The notes under the pieces are model-generated. The model was not told the DNA's origin. It worked only from the letters and a program-made list of their open reading frames with translations, and made no database searches. The position numbers were made by a program, and so were the translations under genes. Of a DNA stretch of 64,000 nt, positions 35,648 to 43,361 are shown piece by piece. Every line of letters begins with the position of its first letter. The stretch's first letter is position 1. The DNA is from Geodermatophilus normandii. Its GTDB lineage: Bacteria > Actinomycetota > Actinomycetes > Mycobacteriales > Geodermatophilaceae. The stretch spans positions 3,178,001-3,242,000 of the forward strand of contig NZ_QGTX01000001.1 in the NCBI RefSeq assembly GCF_003182485.1, written 5' to 3'.

Positions 35648-35939
35648 CGACCGGCGGCGCTGGGAGATGTCCCCGGGGGAGAAGCTGATCGCCCAGTGGG
35701 AGGCGCAGCACGACGTCGCCGCCCGCGGCTCGCGCTGCGACCCGCTCGGCCTGCAGCACCAGCTCAGCCGGGAGCGCCTCGCCGACCGCACGCGTCCGCC
35801 GAGCCCCCGGACACCCGCCGGCGCCACCGCGTCGCGGGCGGCCGACGAGCCGGCGCCCGCCGAGGCGGCGCACCCCGAGCCCCCGACGGCCCGGCGGCAC
35901 CCGTGGCGGCGGTTCCACCACCACGCCTCCGAGCACTGA
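35619..35939 (+). CDS. Small hydrophilic hypothetical protein
   Basis: A 106-residue protein without recognised domains. It has an N-terminal helix-prone part with RRWEMSPGEKLIAQWEAQHD and RCDPLGLQHQLSRERLAD, a Pro/Ala/Glu-rich middle and a basic, His-rich tail (PWRRFHHHASEH) that could bind metal. The ATG at 35619 has GAGGAG at normal spacing within the end of the universal stress gene. A small protein under the same control as the stress protein is likely. It is unknown to me beyond that. Confidence 0.55.
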   Translation: MSTSAPTPGDDRRRWEMSPGEKLIAQWEAQHDVAARGSRCDPLGLQHQLSRERLADRTRPPSPRTPAGATASRAADEPAPAEAAHPEPPTARRHPWRRFHHHASEH

Positions 35940-35972
35940 CCCCCCGGAGGTCCGCCGGTCGGGACCGTGGGG

Positions 35973-35993
35973 GGAACGTGGGAGGAACGTGGG
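35973..35993 (+). promoter_or_regulatory. Phased direct repeat upstream of the hemerythrin gene
   Basis: GGAACGTGGG occurs at 35973-35982 and 35984-35993, eleven bases (one helical turn) apart, 48-68 bases before the start codon at 36041. This spacing suits an activator that binds direct repeats. Confidence 0.4.
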
Positions 35994-36027
35994 GGTCCTG
36001 AGGGTGGGACGCCGGCGGCCCCGCCGA

Positions 36028-36033
36028 CAGGCT
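36028..36033 (+). promoter_or_regulatory. -10 element of leaderless hemerythrin gene
   Basis: CAGGCT, then seven bases, then the ATG at 36041. There is no Shine-Dalgarno sequence. Confidence 0.4.
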
Positions 36034-36040
36034 CGTCGGC

Positions 36041-36724
36041 ATGACGACCACCCGCACCGGCACCGCCACCCGCACCGTCCCGATGGCCGACGTCCGCGAC
36101 ATGTACGTCGTCCACCGCGCCTTCCGCCGCGAGTTCGGGCTCCTGCCCGGGCTCGTGCGCGCCGTCGCCCCCGGCGACACCGCGCGCGCCGCCGTCCTGG
36201 CCCGGCACGCCCGGATGGTGCTGCTCGGCCTGCACCTGCACCACACCGGCGAGGACGACCTGCTCTGGCCCAAGCTGCTCGAGCGGTGCCCGCCCGACGC
36301 CGCGCTCGTGCGCCGCATGGAGGCGCAGCACGAGCAGGTCGAGGACCTCACCGGGCGGCTCGGCCCGGCGCTGGACCGCTGGGAGGTCGAGGCCCGGCCG
36401 GCCGTGGGCGAGGAGGTCGCGTCCCTGGTCGAGGCGCTGCGCGCCGTGCTCGTCGAGCACCTGGCCGAGGAGGAGCGCGAGATCCTGCCCCTGGCGCAGC
36501 GGCACGTCACGCAGGCCGAGTGGTCGCAGCTGGGGGAGCACGGGAAGGGCCAGATGGCGCTCCGGGACCTCCCGCTGCTGTTCGGCTCGCTGCTGGAGGA
36601 GTGCAGCCCGGAGGAGCGCACGATGATGCTGCACGTCGTGCCGTTCCCGGTACGGCTGCTCCTGCAGACGGTCTTCGCCCGGCGGTACCGCCGCTACGTC
36701 AGCGAGATCCGCGGGACCGCCTGA
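36041..36724 (+). CDS. Hemerythrin HHE-domain protein
   Basis: A 227-residue helical protein with a hemerythrin-type cation-binding domain. Histidine and glutamate ligands are placed as in the family: VVHRAFRREF near residue 25, LHLHHTGEDDLLWP near 68, EAQHEQVEDL near 100 and LVEHLAEEEREILP near 140. It should hold a di-iron site that reacts with oxygen, NO or redox signals. The C-terminal third (PVRLLLQTVFARRYRRYV) is an extra amphipathic helix common in actinobacterial members. Its last 26 bases overlap the convergent STAND regulator gene. Confidence 0.85.
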   Translation: MTTTRTGTATRTVPMADVRDMYVVHRAFRREFGLLPGLVRAVAPGDTARAAVLARHARMVLLGLHLHHTGEDDLLWPKLLERCPPDAALVRRMEAQHEQVEDLTGRLGPALDRWEVEARPAVGEEVASLVEALRAVLVEHLAEEEREILPLAQRHVTQAEWSQLGEHGKGQMALRDLPLLFGSLLEECSPEERTMMLHVVPFPVRLLLQTVFARRYRRYVSEIRGTA

Positions 36725-39026
36725 TCTCCCCGGCCAGGGCCGGGACGTCCGCCGGGCGCACCAGCCGGCCGGCGTCCCAGGCCCGCCCGAAGGCCGTCTC
36801 ACCCAGCGTCGCGCGGACCTCCGGCAGCACGTCGCGGGCCAGCTCGACGTCGGGTGGGAAGGCCACCGCCACCGAGGAGGCCTCCGCCGTCGCCGACCCC
36901 GCCGCGAACAGCCGGGCCGCCAGGTCGGGCAGGCCGCGGCGGGCGGCGACGACGGCCAGCCCGGGGAGCGTGTAGGCCAGCGTCCAGGTGGTGCGGACCT
37001 CCGCGGCGAGGTCGGCGGCCTCGCTCCACCGGGCCAGGGCCGTGTCCTCGTCGCCGGCGAGGAGCGCGAGCGAGGCCTGCACGTTGAGCACCGTGGCCAG
37101 CGTGAACGGGCTCCCCAGCTCCCGGGCCAGCCGCTCGGCGACCGCCAGCTCGGCCGTGCCCCCGCCGAGGTCGCCGGCCCGCAGCAGCAGCTGTCCCCGG
37201 GCGCTCACGGCGTGCGCCCGAGCCCAGGGCTGGCCGGCCTCCTCCGCCAGCCGCTGCGCCTCGTCGAGCTCGGCTGCGGCCGCGTCGAGGTCCCCGAGGA
37301 AGACGGCGGCCGAGCCGGTGAGCACCAGCGCGAGGGCGTGCAGGTCGCCGGCCCCGGCGTCGGCCGCGGCGCGAGCGGCGTCGGCAGCCGCCGCGCGGGT
37401 GCCCGGGACGTCGCCCGACGCGTAGCGGAGCGCGGCCGTCCCCAGCAGCAGGCGGGCGGCGTCGGCAGGGGCGGGGTCGGCAGGGGCGGGGTCGGCAGGT
37501 GCGGGGTCGGTGCGCGCGGCCCGCGTGACCCAGCCCAGGCCCTCCGCGGTGTTGCCGCGCACCGCCCAGTACAGCCACGTCCCCTCGATCACCCGGGCGA
37601 CGTCGGCCGCGCGTCCGGCGGCCACCAGCCGGCCCAGCGCGGCGGCGAGGTTGCCGTGGTCGCGCTCCAGCCGGTCCAGCCAGGCACCCTGCTCCGGTCC
37701 GGTCAGCCCGGTGCGGGCGCCGGCCGCGAGATCGAGCACGGCCGCGGTCGCCCGCTCGGCGACCACCTCGGCCTCGCCGGAGGCGGCCAGCCGGACCGCC
37801 GCGTACTGGCGCACCGGCTCCAGCAGCCGGTAGCGCGCCTCGGGGCCCTCCTCGGGGAGCACGAGGGACTGCTCGACCAGCCCGCCGAGCGCGGCGAGCA
37901 CGCCGCCGCCGGCCACCGCCCGCGCGGCGTCGAGGGAGAAACCGCCGGCGAACACCGCGAGGCGGCGCAGCAGCTCCTGCTCGGCGGCGGTCAGCAGGTC
38001 GTGGCTCCAGTCCAGGGCGGCCCGCATCGTGCGCTGCCGCTCGGGCAGGTCCCGCGAGCGGCCGGACCCCAGCGCCTCGTCCAGCCGGCCGAGCAGCGCC
38101 GCCGGCGGCAGGTAGCGCGCGTGCGCCGCGGCCAGCTCCAGGGCCAGCGGCAGGCCGTCGAGCCGCCGGCAGATGGCGGCGACGTCGGCGGCGGTGGCGT
38201 CGGTGAGGGCGTCCGGGCGGCCCGCGGCCGCCGCGCGGTCGAGGAACACCTGCGCGGCGGGGGAGGCGGCCACGGCGCCGGCGCTGCTGCCGGCCGGCAG
38301 GGGCAGGGGACCGAGCGGCCGCTCGCGCTCGGCGCGCACCCGCAGCGGCGCCCGGCTGGTGGCCAGCACCGCCAGGCCGGGGCAGCGGGCCAGCAGGTCG
38401 GCGACCTCCGGCGCGGCGTCGAGCACGTGCTCGGCGTTGTCCAGGACCACGAGGTGGCGGCGCTCACCCAGCCGGGCCGCCACCGCCTCGGCGACCGGGC
38501 CGGACAGCTGCCGGCCGCCGAGCGCCCGGGCCAGCGTGGGCAGCACCAGCCGCGCCTCCCGCACCGGCGCCAGCTCGGCCACCGTCACCCCGTCGGGGAA
38601 GTCGGCCGCGACCGCCCGCGCGACCGCCAGGGCCAGCGTCGTCTTGCCCACCCCGCCCGGGCCGGTGAGCGTGACCAGCCGCGCCGCGCCGGAGCGCAGC
38701 AGGCCGGCCACCTCGGCGACGTCGTCGTCCCGGCCGAAGACGGGCGCCGCCGGCGCGGGCACGGGAGGGAGCGGGTCCGCGTCGGGTACGGGACGGGCGG
38801 CCGCGGCCAGCGCCGCACGGCCGGGCTCGTCGAGGCCCAGGGCGTCGCCCAGCGCGCGCAGCGTGTGCGGGTGCGGCCGGCGCCGCTCGCCGCGCTCCAG
38901 CGCGCTCACCGCCTTGGCGGTCAGCCCCGAGCGTGCGGCGAGCTCCTCCTGGCTGAGCGCGGCCCGCAGCCGCGCGCTCCGCAGCAGCCCGGCCAGCGGG
39001 CCGGGGCCGGACGTCGGAGCGCTCAC
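36699..39026 (-). CDS. XRE-type STAND ATPase regulator with TPR domain
   Basis: A 775-residue transcriptional regulator. The N-terminal XRE helix-turn-helix (about residues 14-70) reads LSQEELAARSGLTAKAVSAL. Next is an AfsR/NB-ARC-like ATPase with Walker A GPGGVGKTTLAL, Walker B LVVLDNAEHVLD and sensor-like VLATSRAPLRV. The C-terminal 300 residues are TPR-type helices with a tandem (ADPAP)3 insert. Such STAND proteins switch on ATP binding when they sense a partner. The GTG at 39026 is preceded by TACCCT and eight bases, with no Shine-Dalgarno sequence. It is divergent from the ArsR/SRPBCC operon. Its target and signal are unknown. Confidence 0.85.
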   Translation of the reverse strand: MSAPTSGPGPLAGLLRSARLRAALSQEELAARSGLTAKAVSALERGERRRPHPHTLRALGDALGLDEPGRAALAAAARPVPDADPLPPVPAPAAPVFGRDDDVAEVAGLLRSGAARLVTLTGPGGVGKTTLALAVARAVAADFPDGVTVAELAPVREARLVLPTLARALGGRQLSGPVAEAVAARLGERRHLVVLDNAEHVLDAAPEVADLLARCPGLAVLATSRAPLRVRAERERPLGPLPLPAGSSAGAVAASPAAQVFLDRAAAAGRPDALTDATAADVAAICRRLDGLPLALELAAAHARYLPPAALLGRLDEALGSGRSRDLPERQRTMRAALDWSHDLLTAAEQELLRRLAVFAGGFSLDAARAVAGGGVLAALGGLVEQSLVLPEEGPEARYRLLEPVRQYAAVRLAASGEAEVVAERATAAVLDLAAGARTGLTGPEQGAWLDRLERDHGNLAAALGRLVAAGRAADVARVIEGTWLYWAVRGNTAEGLGWVTRAARTDPAPADPAPADPAPADAARLLLGTAALRYASGDVPGTRAAAADAARAAADAGAGDLHALALVLTGSAAVFLGDLDAAAAELDEAQRLAEEAGQPWARAHAVSARGQLLLRAGDLGGGTAELAVAERLARELGSPFTLATVLNVQASLALLAGDEDTALARWSEAADLAAEVRTTWTLAYTLPGLAVVAARRGLPDLAARLFAAGSATAEASSVAVAFPPDVELARDVLPEVRATLGETAFGRAWDAGRLVRPADVPALAGEIRRSRGSR
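37461..37505 (-). repeat. 15-bp tandem repeat, three copies
   Basis: GTCGGCAGGGGCGGG on the plus strand occurs three times in tandem (one base differs in the third copy). It encodes Ala-Asp-Pro-Ala-Pro repeats in the STAND regulator, between the ATPase and TPR parts. Confidence 0.85.
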
Positions 39027-39075
39027 CGGCGGGGAGGGTAGCGGCGGATGCCGCATCCCGGAGGTCCGGGCAGCG

Positions 39076-39093
39076 TATGAGCCTTGACTCATA
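39076..39093. promoter_or_regulatory. Probable ArsR-type operator
   Basis: TATGAG-N6-CTCATA is a perfect inverted repeat with 6-bp arms in an AT-rich patch. It covers the -35 (TTGACT at 39084-39089) of the ArsR gene. This size and AT content suit an ArsR-family dimer and suggest autorepression. Confidence 0.6.
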
Positions 39094-39113
39094 TAAGCGA
39101 GTACTGAAACGAT
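39084..39113 (+). promoter_or_regulatory. Promoter of ArsR/SRPBCC operon, leaderless
   Basis: TTGACT (39084-39089) and AACGAT (39108-39113) are 18 bases apart, and six bases then lead to the GTG at 39120. Transcription should start at the start codon. Confidence 0.55.
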
Positions 39114-39119
39114 GCGGCC

Positions 39120-39506
39120 GTGCACGCCTTCGACGTCCTGGGCGACCCGGTCCGGCGGCGGGTCCTCGAGCTCCTCGCCGACGGCGAGCGGTCGGCCGGC
39201 GAGGTCACCGCCGTCGTCCGGGAGGAGTTCGGCATCACCCAGCCGGCCGTCTCGCAGCACCTGCGGGTGCTGCGGGACAACGGCTTCGCCCGGGTCCGTG
39301 CCGACGGCGCGCGGCGGCTGTACGCCGTCGAGCCCGCGCCGCTGCAGGACGTCGACCGGTGGCTCGCGCGGTTCCGCGGCACCTGGGACCGGCACCTCGA
39401 CGCACTCGCCACCGAGCTCGCCCGCGGCAGGCGGGAGCGCCGCCCGCGCGAGGAACACCCGCCGGACACCCACCCGGCGGACCCACCCGAGGAGGAGGAA
39501 CCGTGA
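39120..39506 (+). CDS. ArsR/SmtB-family transcriptional regulator
   Basis: A 128-residue winged-helix repressor. It begins FDVLGDPVRRRVLELLADGE and has the recognition helix in QPAVSQHLRVLRDNGF, with the wing VRADGARRLYAV. The metal-binding Cys motif of classical ArsR is absent, as in the group that is paired with SRPBCC proteins. The Pro/Glu-rich tail is short and unstructured. The GTG at 39120 is leaderless. Its TGA overlaps the GTG of the SRPBCC gene (GTGA), so they form one operon. It probably binds the inverted repeat at 39076-39093. Confidence 0.87.
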   Translation: MHAFDVLGDPVRRRVLELLADGERSAGEVTAVVREEFGITQPAVSQHLRVLRDNGFARVRADGARRLYAVEPAPLQDVDRWLARFRGTWDRHLDALATELARGRRERRPREEHPPDTHPADPPEEEEP

Positions 39507-40126
39507 GAGACCTGCTGGCCGAGGTCGCCGAGACCGCCCGCGAGGTCGCCCGCCGCGGCGGGGCGGACGACGAGCTGGTCGCCGTCACCGTGCGGCGCGA
39601 GTACCCGGCGGCCGCCGAGGACGTGTGGGAGGCCGTCACCGACCCCGCGCGCCTGGCCCGCTGGTTCGCGCCGGTCACCGGCGACCTGCGCCCGGGCGGC
39701 GGCTTCGCCGTCGAGGGCAACGCCGACGGCGAGATCCGCGAGTGCTCCCCGCCGTCGACGCTGGTGCTCACCTGGGGCGGGCCGGTCAGCGTCGTCACCG
39801 TCCGGCTGACCCCGGCCGGCGCGGCCACCGTCCTGGAGCTCGAGCACACCGTCCCGGTCGCCTTCGCGGGCAGCGGCGCCGGCGCGCTGTTCGTCGGCCC
39901 GGGCTGGGACGTCGCCCTGCTCGGCCTGGGGCTGCACCTGCGCGGCGAGGACGTCGGCGACCCGGTCGCCTGGGAGGGCGGCGAGGAGGTGCGCCGCGCC
40001 AACGCCGCTTCCATCGACGCGTGGGTGGCCACCGTGACCGCCTCGGGCACCGCGACCCCCGAGGAGGTCGCCGGCGGCGAGGCGGCGGCCCGCGCGCAGT
40101 TCACCCCGGAGCCCTCGGCGAGCTGA
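39503..40126 (+). CDS. SRPBCC (AHSA1/START-like) domain protein
   Basis: A 207-residue protein with an AHSA1-type lipid/ligand-binding fold. The typical strands are VRREYPAAAEDVWEAVTDPA, LARWFAPVTGDLRPGGGF and ECSPPSTLVLTWGGP, with an extended C-terminal helix. It is the usual partner of ArsR regulators of this type, where it may modify or sense a small hydrophobic molecule. The GTG at 39503 has GGAGGAGGA upstream and overlaps the ArsR stop. A 14-bp stem terminator follows four bases after its TGA. Confidence 0.86.
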   Translation: MRDLLAEVAETAREVARRGGADDELVAVTVRREYPAAAEDVWEAVTDPARLARWFAPVTGDLRPGGGFAVEGNADGEIRECSPPSTLVLTWGGPVSVVTVRLTPAGAATVLELEHTVPVAFAGSGAGALFVGPGWDVALLGLGLHLRGEDVGDPVAWEGGEEVRRANAASIDAWVATVTASGTATPEEVAGGEAAARAQFTPEPSAS

Positions 40127-40129
40127 GAC

Positions 40130-40163
40130 CGCGGTCCCCGGCGCCGGCTCGCCGGGGACCGCG
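40130..40163 (+). terminator. Strong hairpin terminator of ArsR/SRPBCC operon
   Basis: CGCGGTCCCCGGCG (40130-40143) pairs perfectly with 40150-40163 around a 6-base loop. The stem is 14 bp and starts four bases after the stop codon. No U-tract follows. Confidence 0.65.
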
Positions 40164-40212
40164 CCGTCGGTCAGAGTGATCACGCGATCCCCTCCCGACG
40201 GAAGGCCTCCCC

Positions 40213-41751
40213 GTGCGCCCCCAGGACGACGGCGACCCGCAGCTCGCGGAGTTCGGCTACACGCAGAAGCTGGACCGCAGCATCGGCCGGTTCGCCAGCT
40301 TCGCGGCCGGCATCAGCTACATCTCGATCCTGACCGGCACGTTCCAGCTGTTCTACTTCGGCTTCGGCGCCGGCGGCCCGGCCTACGTGTGGTCCTGGCC
40401 GATGGTGTTCGCCGGGCAGCTCATGGTCGCGCTCTGCTTCGCCGAGCTCGCCGCCCGCTACCCGGTGGCCGGGTCGCTCTACAACTGGACGAAGCGGCTG
40501 GGCAGCGCGACGACGTCGTGGCTGGCCGGCTGGGTGATGCTGACCGCCTCGATCGTGACGCTGGCGGCCACCGTGCTCGCCTACCAGATCACGCTGCCGC
40601 AGCTGTGGTCCGGCTTCCAGGTCGTGGGCGACGGCACCGGCACCTACGACGTCGCGGTGAACGCCGTCGTCCTGGGCGGCCTGCTCGTCCTGTTCACCAC
40701 GCTGGTCAACGCCTTCGGCGTGAGGCTCATGGCGCGGATCAACAGCGCCGGGGTCCTCATCGAGCTCGTCGCCGCCGTGCTCATCGTGGTGATCCTCGCC
40801 GTCAGCGCCACCCGGGGTCCGCAGGAGGTCCTCACCGACACGGCCGGCGCGGGGGAGGGGCAGAGCCTGGGCTACCTCGGTGCCTTCCTCGTCGCGGCGC
40901 TCGCCTCCGGGTACGTGATGTACGGCTTCGACACCGCCAGCTCGCTCGGCGAGGAGACGAAGGACCCCGGACGCACCGCGCCGCGCGCGATCATCCGGGC
41001 CATCACCGCGTCGTTCGTCCTGGGCGGGCTGATCCTGCTCTCCGGCCTGATGGCCGCTCCCGACCTGGCCGACCCGCAGCTGGCGTCGAGCTCCGGCGGC
41101 CTGCAGTACGTCCTGCTGCAGGTGGCCGGCACGGGGCTGGGCAAGGCGTTCCTCGTGTGCATCGTCGTCGCGATCACCGTGTGCTGCCTGGCGGTGCACA
41201 CCGCGACGATCCGGATGGCGTTCGCGATGGCCCGGGACAACAACCTGCCCTTCAGCGCCCGGCTGGCCCGCGTGGACCCCAGGCGGCGGACGCCGGTCGT
41301 CCCGGCCGTCGTCGTGGGCGTGCTGGCGATCGGCGTCCTGGTGCTCAACATCCGCCAGCCGCAGATCTTCACGGCGCTGACCAGCATCGCCGTGGTGATG
41401 ATCTACCTGGCCTACCTGCTGGTCACCGTCCCGATGCTGGTGAGCCGGCTGCGTGGCCGCTGGCCGCTGCCCGCCGAGCCCGGGCGCTTCTCGCTGGGTC
41501 GCTGGGGCCTGCCGGTCAACGTCCTCGCGGTGCTGTGGGGCGCCGCCATGGCGCTGAACCTGGCCTGGCCGCGCCGGGAGGTCTACAACGCCACCGGGGA
41601 GCAGCACTGGTACCTGCAGTGGGCCGCGTTCGTGCTGATCGGCGCCATCGTCGCCGTCGGCCTGGCCTGGTACCTGCTGCGGCAGCGCAAGCGCTCGGGC
41701 GTCCTGCCCGAGCACGCCCTGGTGGCCGACCCGCCCCCTACCCCCGCCTGA
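40213..41751 (+). CDS. APC-superfamily amino acid permease
   Basis: A 512-residue inner-membrane transporter with about twelve helices. The first-helix region is FASFAAGISYISILTGTFQL, the AELAARYPVAGSLYNWTKRL loop is the conserved consensus amphipathic region of amino acid permeases, and YGFDTASSLGEETKDPGRTA lies in the conserved middle loop. The length and the SYISI start resemble the basic or GABA-permease subgroup. Substrate specificity is not predictable. The GTG at 40213 has GGAAGG upstream. The gene end overlaps the convergent lycopene cyclase gene by 14 bases. Confidence 0.87.
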   Translation: MRPQDDGDPQLAEFGYTQKLDRSIGRFASFAAGISYISILTGTFQLFYFGFGAGGPAYVWSWPMVFAGQLMVALCFAELAARYPVAGSLYNWTKRLGSATTSWLAGWVMLTASIVTLAATVLAYQITLPQLWSGFQVVGDGTGTYDVAVNAVVLGGLLVLFTTLVNAFGVRLMARINSAGVLIELVAAVLIVVILAVSATRGPQEVLTDTAGAGEGQSLGYLGAFLVAALASGYVMYGFDTASSLGEETKDPGRTAPRAIIRAITASFVLGGLILLSGLMAAPDLADPQLASSSGGLQYVLLQVAGTGLGKAFLVCIVVAITVCCLAVHTATIRMAFAMARDNNLPFSARLARVDPRRRTPVVPAVVVGVLAIGVLVLNIRQPQIFTALTSIAVVMIYLAYLLVTVPMLVSRLRGRWPLPAEPGRFSLGRWGLPVNVLAVLWGAAMALNLAWPRREVYNATGEQHWYLQWAAFVLIGAIVAVGLAWYLLRQRKRSGVLPEHALVADPPPTPA

Positions 41752-42895
41752 TCCGGGCCGCGGCCCGGCCGACCGAGCGCAGCAGCCGGGCCCGCTGTGC
41801 CCCCGGCAGGGCGGCGAACACCCGGGCCATCGCCGCGGCGACGGCGGACGGCGGCGAGCCGGCGTCGAGGTAGCCGCCCCACGCCCCCTCGGGCAGCGTG
41901 AAGAAGGCGGCGAAGAAGGCGTCGGTGGCCGCGGTGTCCAGCGCGAGCAGCACCTCCAGGCCCAGGCCCAGCAGCCCCGCCGTCGTCCGCGGCCGGGCGG
42001 CGCGCACCACCGGCCGCGGGTCCGCGCCGGCGGCCAGCGCCGCGGCCACCCGCGGGCCCAGCCGCAGCGACGACGCCACGCTGTAGCCGGTGGCCGGGTG
42101 CACCAGCCCGCCCGCCGCCCCGAGCGGGGTGCCCGGCCCGGCGGCGCGCGGCGGCGCGTCCAGCGGGATGGCCACCCGCTCGGCGTCACCGGCCGGGCGC
42201 AGCCCGTGCGCGTCGAGGAGCGCGGCCAGCCGGGCGCGCAGGTCGCCCAGCGGCACCGGCGGGCGCGCGGCGAGCGAGGTGGCCTCCAGGAGCACGGTGC
42301 CGTCGTCGAGGGGCAGGCCGTAGAGGAAGGCCGGCGGCGCGGCGGGGTCGGCCAGCGCCGTCCAGTCCATGAGCAGCGCGCCGCCGGGCGGCACCAGGCC
42401 GGGCACCGGGCCCGCGACCACCTCGCCCCAGGCCCGCTGCTGCGCCGTCCCCGGCCCGCCGCCGCGGGCGTCGAGCACCGTCCGCGCGGTCAGCCGGGCC
42501 CCGTCGGCGAGGACGGCGGCCTCCCGGTCCCGGTCGCGGACCAGCCCGGTCACCCGGCCGGTGCGCACCTCGCCGCCGTGCGCGCGGAGGCGGTCGAGCA
42601 GGGCGGCGTGCACGACGCCGTTGCGCAGCCGCGCGTAGCCCCGCTGCAGGCGCCGCTCGCCGCCGGCGGCGGTGCGCACGACGGTGGGGGAGTACCGGGC
42701 CGCAGCCGCGGCCGGGTCGAGCCCGAGCGGGCCGGCGGCGGCGTCGAGCTGGTCGGCCCACAGGCAGTAGGTCGGCGCCCACACGCGCGCCGACGGCGCC
42801 ACCAGCACGGTGCGCAGGCCCGCTGCGGCGCAGGCGGCCGCCGCCGACAGCCCCGCCGGTCCCACCCCCGCGACGACGACGTCGTACGGGGTCAC
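41738..42895 (-). CDS. Lycopene cyclase family flavoprotein
   Basis: A 385-residue Rossmann-type flavoprotein of the lycopene cyclase (CrtY/CrtL) family, which makes beta-ionone rings on carotenoids. It starts with VVVAGVGPAGLSAAAACAAA (dinucleotide fold), has the WAPTYCLWADQL segment near residue 45 and the C-terminal GAAGGLVHPATGYSVASSL motif typical of CrtL-like cyclases. The GTG at 42895 overlaps the stop of the YchJ gene (GTGA). No phytoene synthase or desaturase gene lies in this window, so it is an orphan here. It may act on carotenoids made elsewhere, or be a related FAD enzyme. Confidence 0.82.
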   Translation of the reverse strand: MTPYDVVVAGVGPAGLSAAAACAAAGLRTVLVAPSARVWAPTYCLWADQLDAAAGPLGLDPAAAAARYSPTVVRTAAGGERRLQRGYARLRNGVVHAALLDRLRAHGGEVRTGRVTGLVRDRDREAAVLADGARLTARTVLDARGGGPGTAQQRAWGEVVAGPVPGLVPPGGALLMDWTALADPAAPPAFLYGLPLDDGTVLLEATSLAARPPVPLGDLRARLAALLDAHGLRPAGDAERVAIPLDAPPRAAGPGTPLGAAGGLVHPATGYSVASSLRLGPRVAAALAAGADPRPVVRAARPRTTAGLLGLGLEVLLALDTAATDAFFAAFFTLPEGAWGGYLDAGSPPSAVAAAMARVFAALPGAQRARLLRSVGRAAARIRRG

Positions 42896-43290
42896 CCGAT
42901 GTCGCCGTCGACGTACACCCAGCGGCCCCCCACCCGGCGGACCCGGCTGCGCTCCCGGTGCGTGTGCTCGGCCTGCGCGTGCCCCTCGCCGCCCGCGCGG
43001 GAGTACGCGCGGAAGGCCACCGTGCCCTCGGCGTCGAACAGCCCGCCGCCGGTGGTGGCCAGGACCTCCAGGCCGGTCCAGCGCACGTCCGGGTCGAGGG
43101 TCAGCGACCGCGGGCGCGTGGCCGGGTCCCACGTCCGCTCCAGGTAGCCGGCGTCGCCGAGGGCGAAGGCGCTGTAGCGCGAGCGCACGAGCTGCTCGGC
43201 GGTGGCGGCGGCCGCCGTCCCGTCGTGCAGCGGCCCGCAGCACTCCGCGTGGCTCAGGCCGGTGCCGCAGGGGCAGCGTCTCGGGGGCAC
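42892..43290 (-). CDS. YchJ/UPF0225 SEC-C motif protein
   Basis: A 132-residue protein. The N-terminal SEC-C zinc motif CPCGTGLSHAECCGPLHDG holds four cysteines or their equivalents, followed by QLVRSRYSAFALGDAGYLER, which is diagnostic of the YchJ family. A central beta-rich NTF2-like domain ends with RRVGGRWVYVDGDI. The function is unknown; the motif resembles the SecB-binding zinc domain of SecA. The GTG at 43290 has CAGAAT six bases upstream, a leaderless pattern. It is translationally coupled to the cyclase gene. Confidence 0.85.
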   Translation of the reverse strand: MPPRRCPCGTGLSHAECCGPLHDGTAAAATAEQLVRSRYSAFALGDAGYLERTWDPATRPRSLTLDPDVRWTGLEVLATTGGGLFDAEGTVAFRAYSRAGGEGHAQAEHTHRERSRVRRVGGRWVYVDGDIG

Positions 43291-43296
43291 GCCGCC

Positions 43297-43302
43297 ATTC
43301 TG
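43297..43302 (-). promoter_or_regulatory. -10 element of leaderless ychJ-type gene
   Basis: CAGAAT on the minus strand, then six bases, then the GTG at 43290. Confidence 0.45.
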
Positions 43303-43361
43303 GCCCTCCGGCAGGGGCCCGCTCCGAGCGTGCGAGGGGTGGGGGACAGGGGGCTCCTCGC

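Noticed and set aside
41738..42895. Carotenoid biosynthesis cluster
   Set aside because: Only a cyclase-family gene is present; no synthase or desaturase was found nearby.
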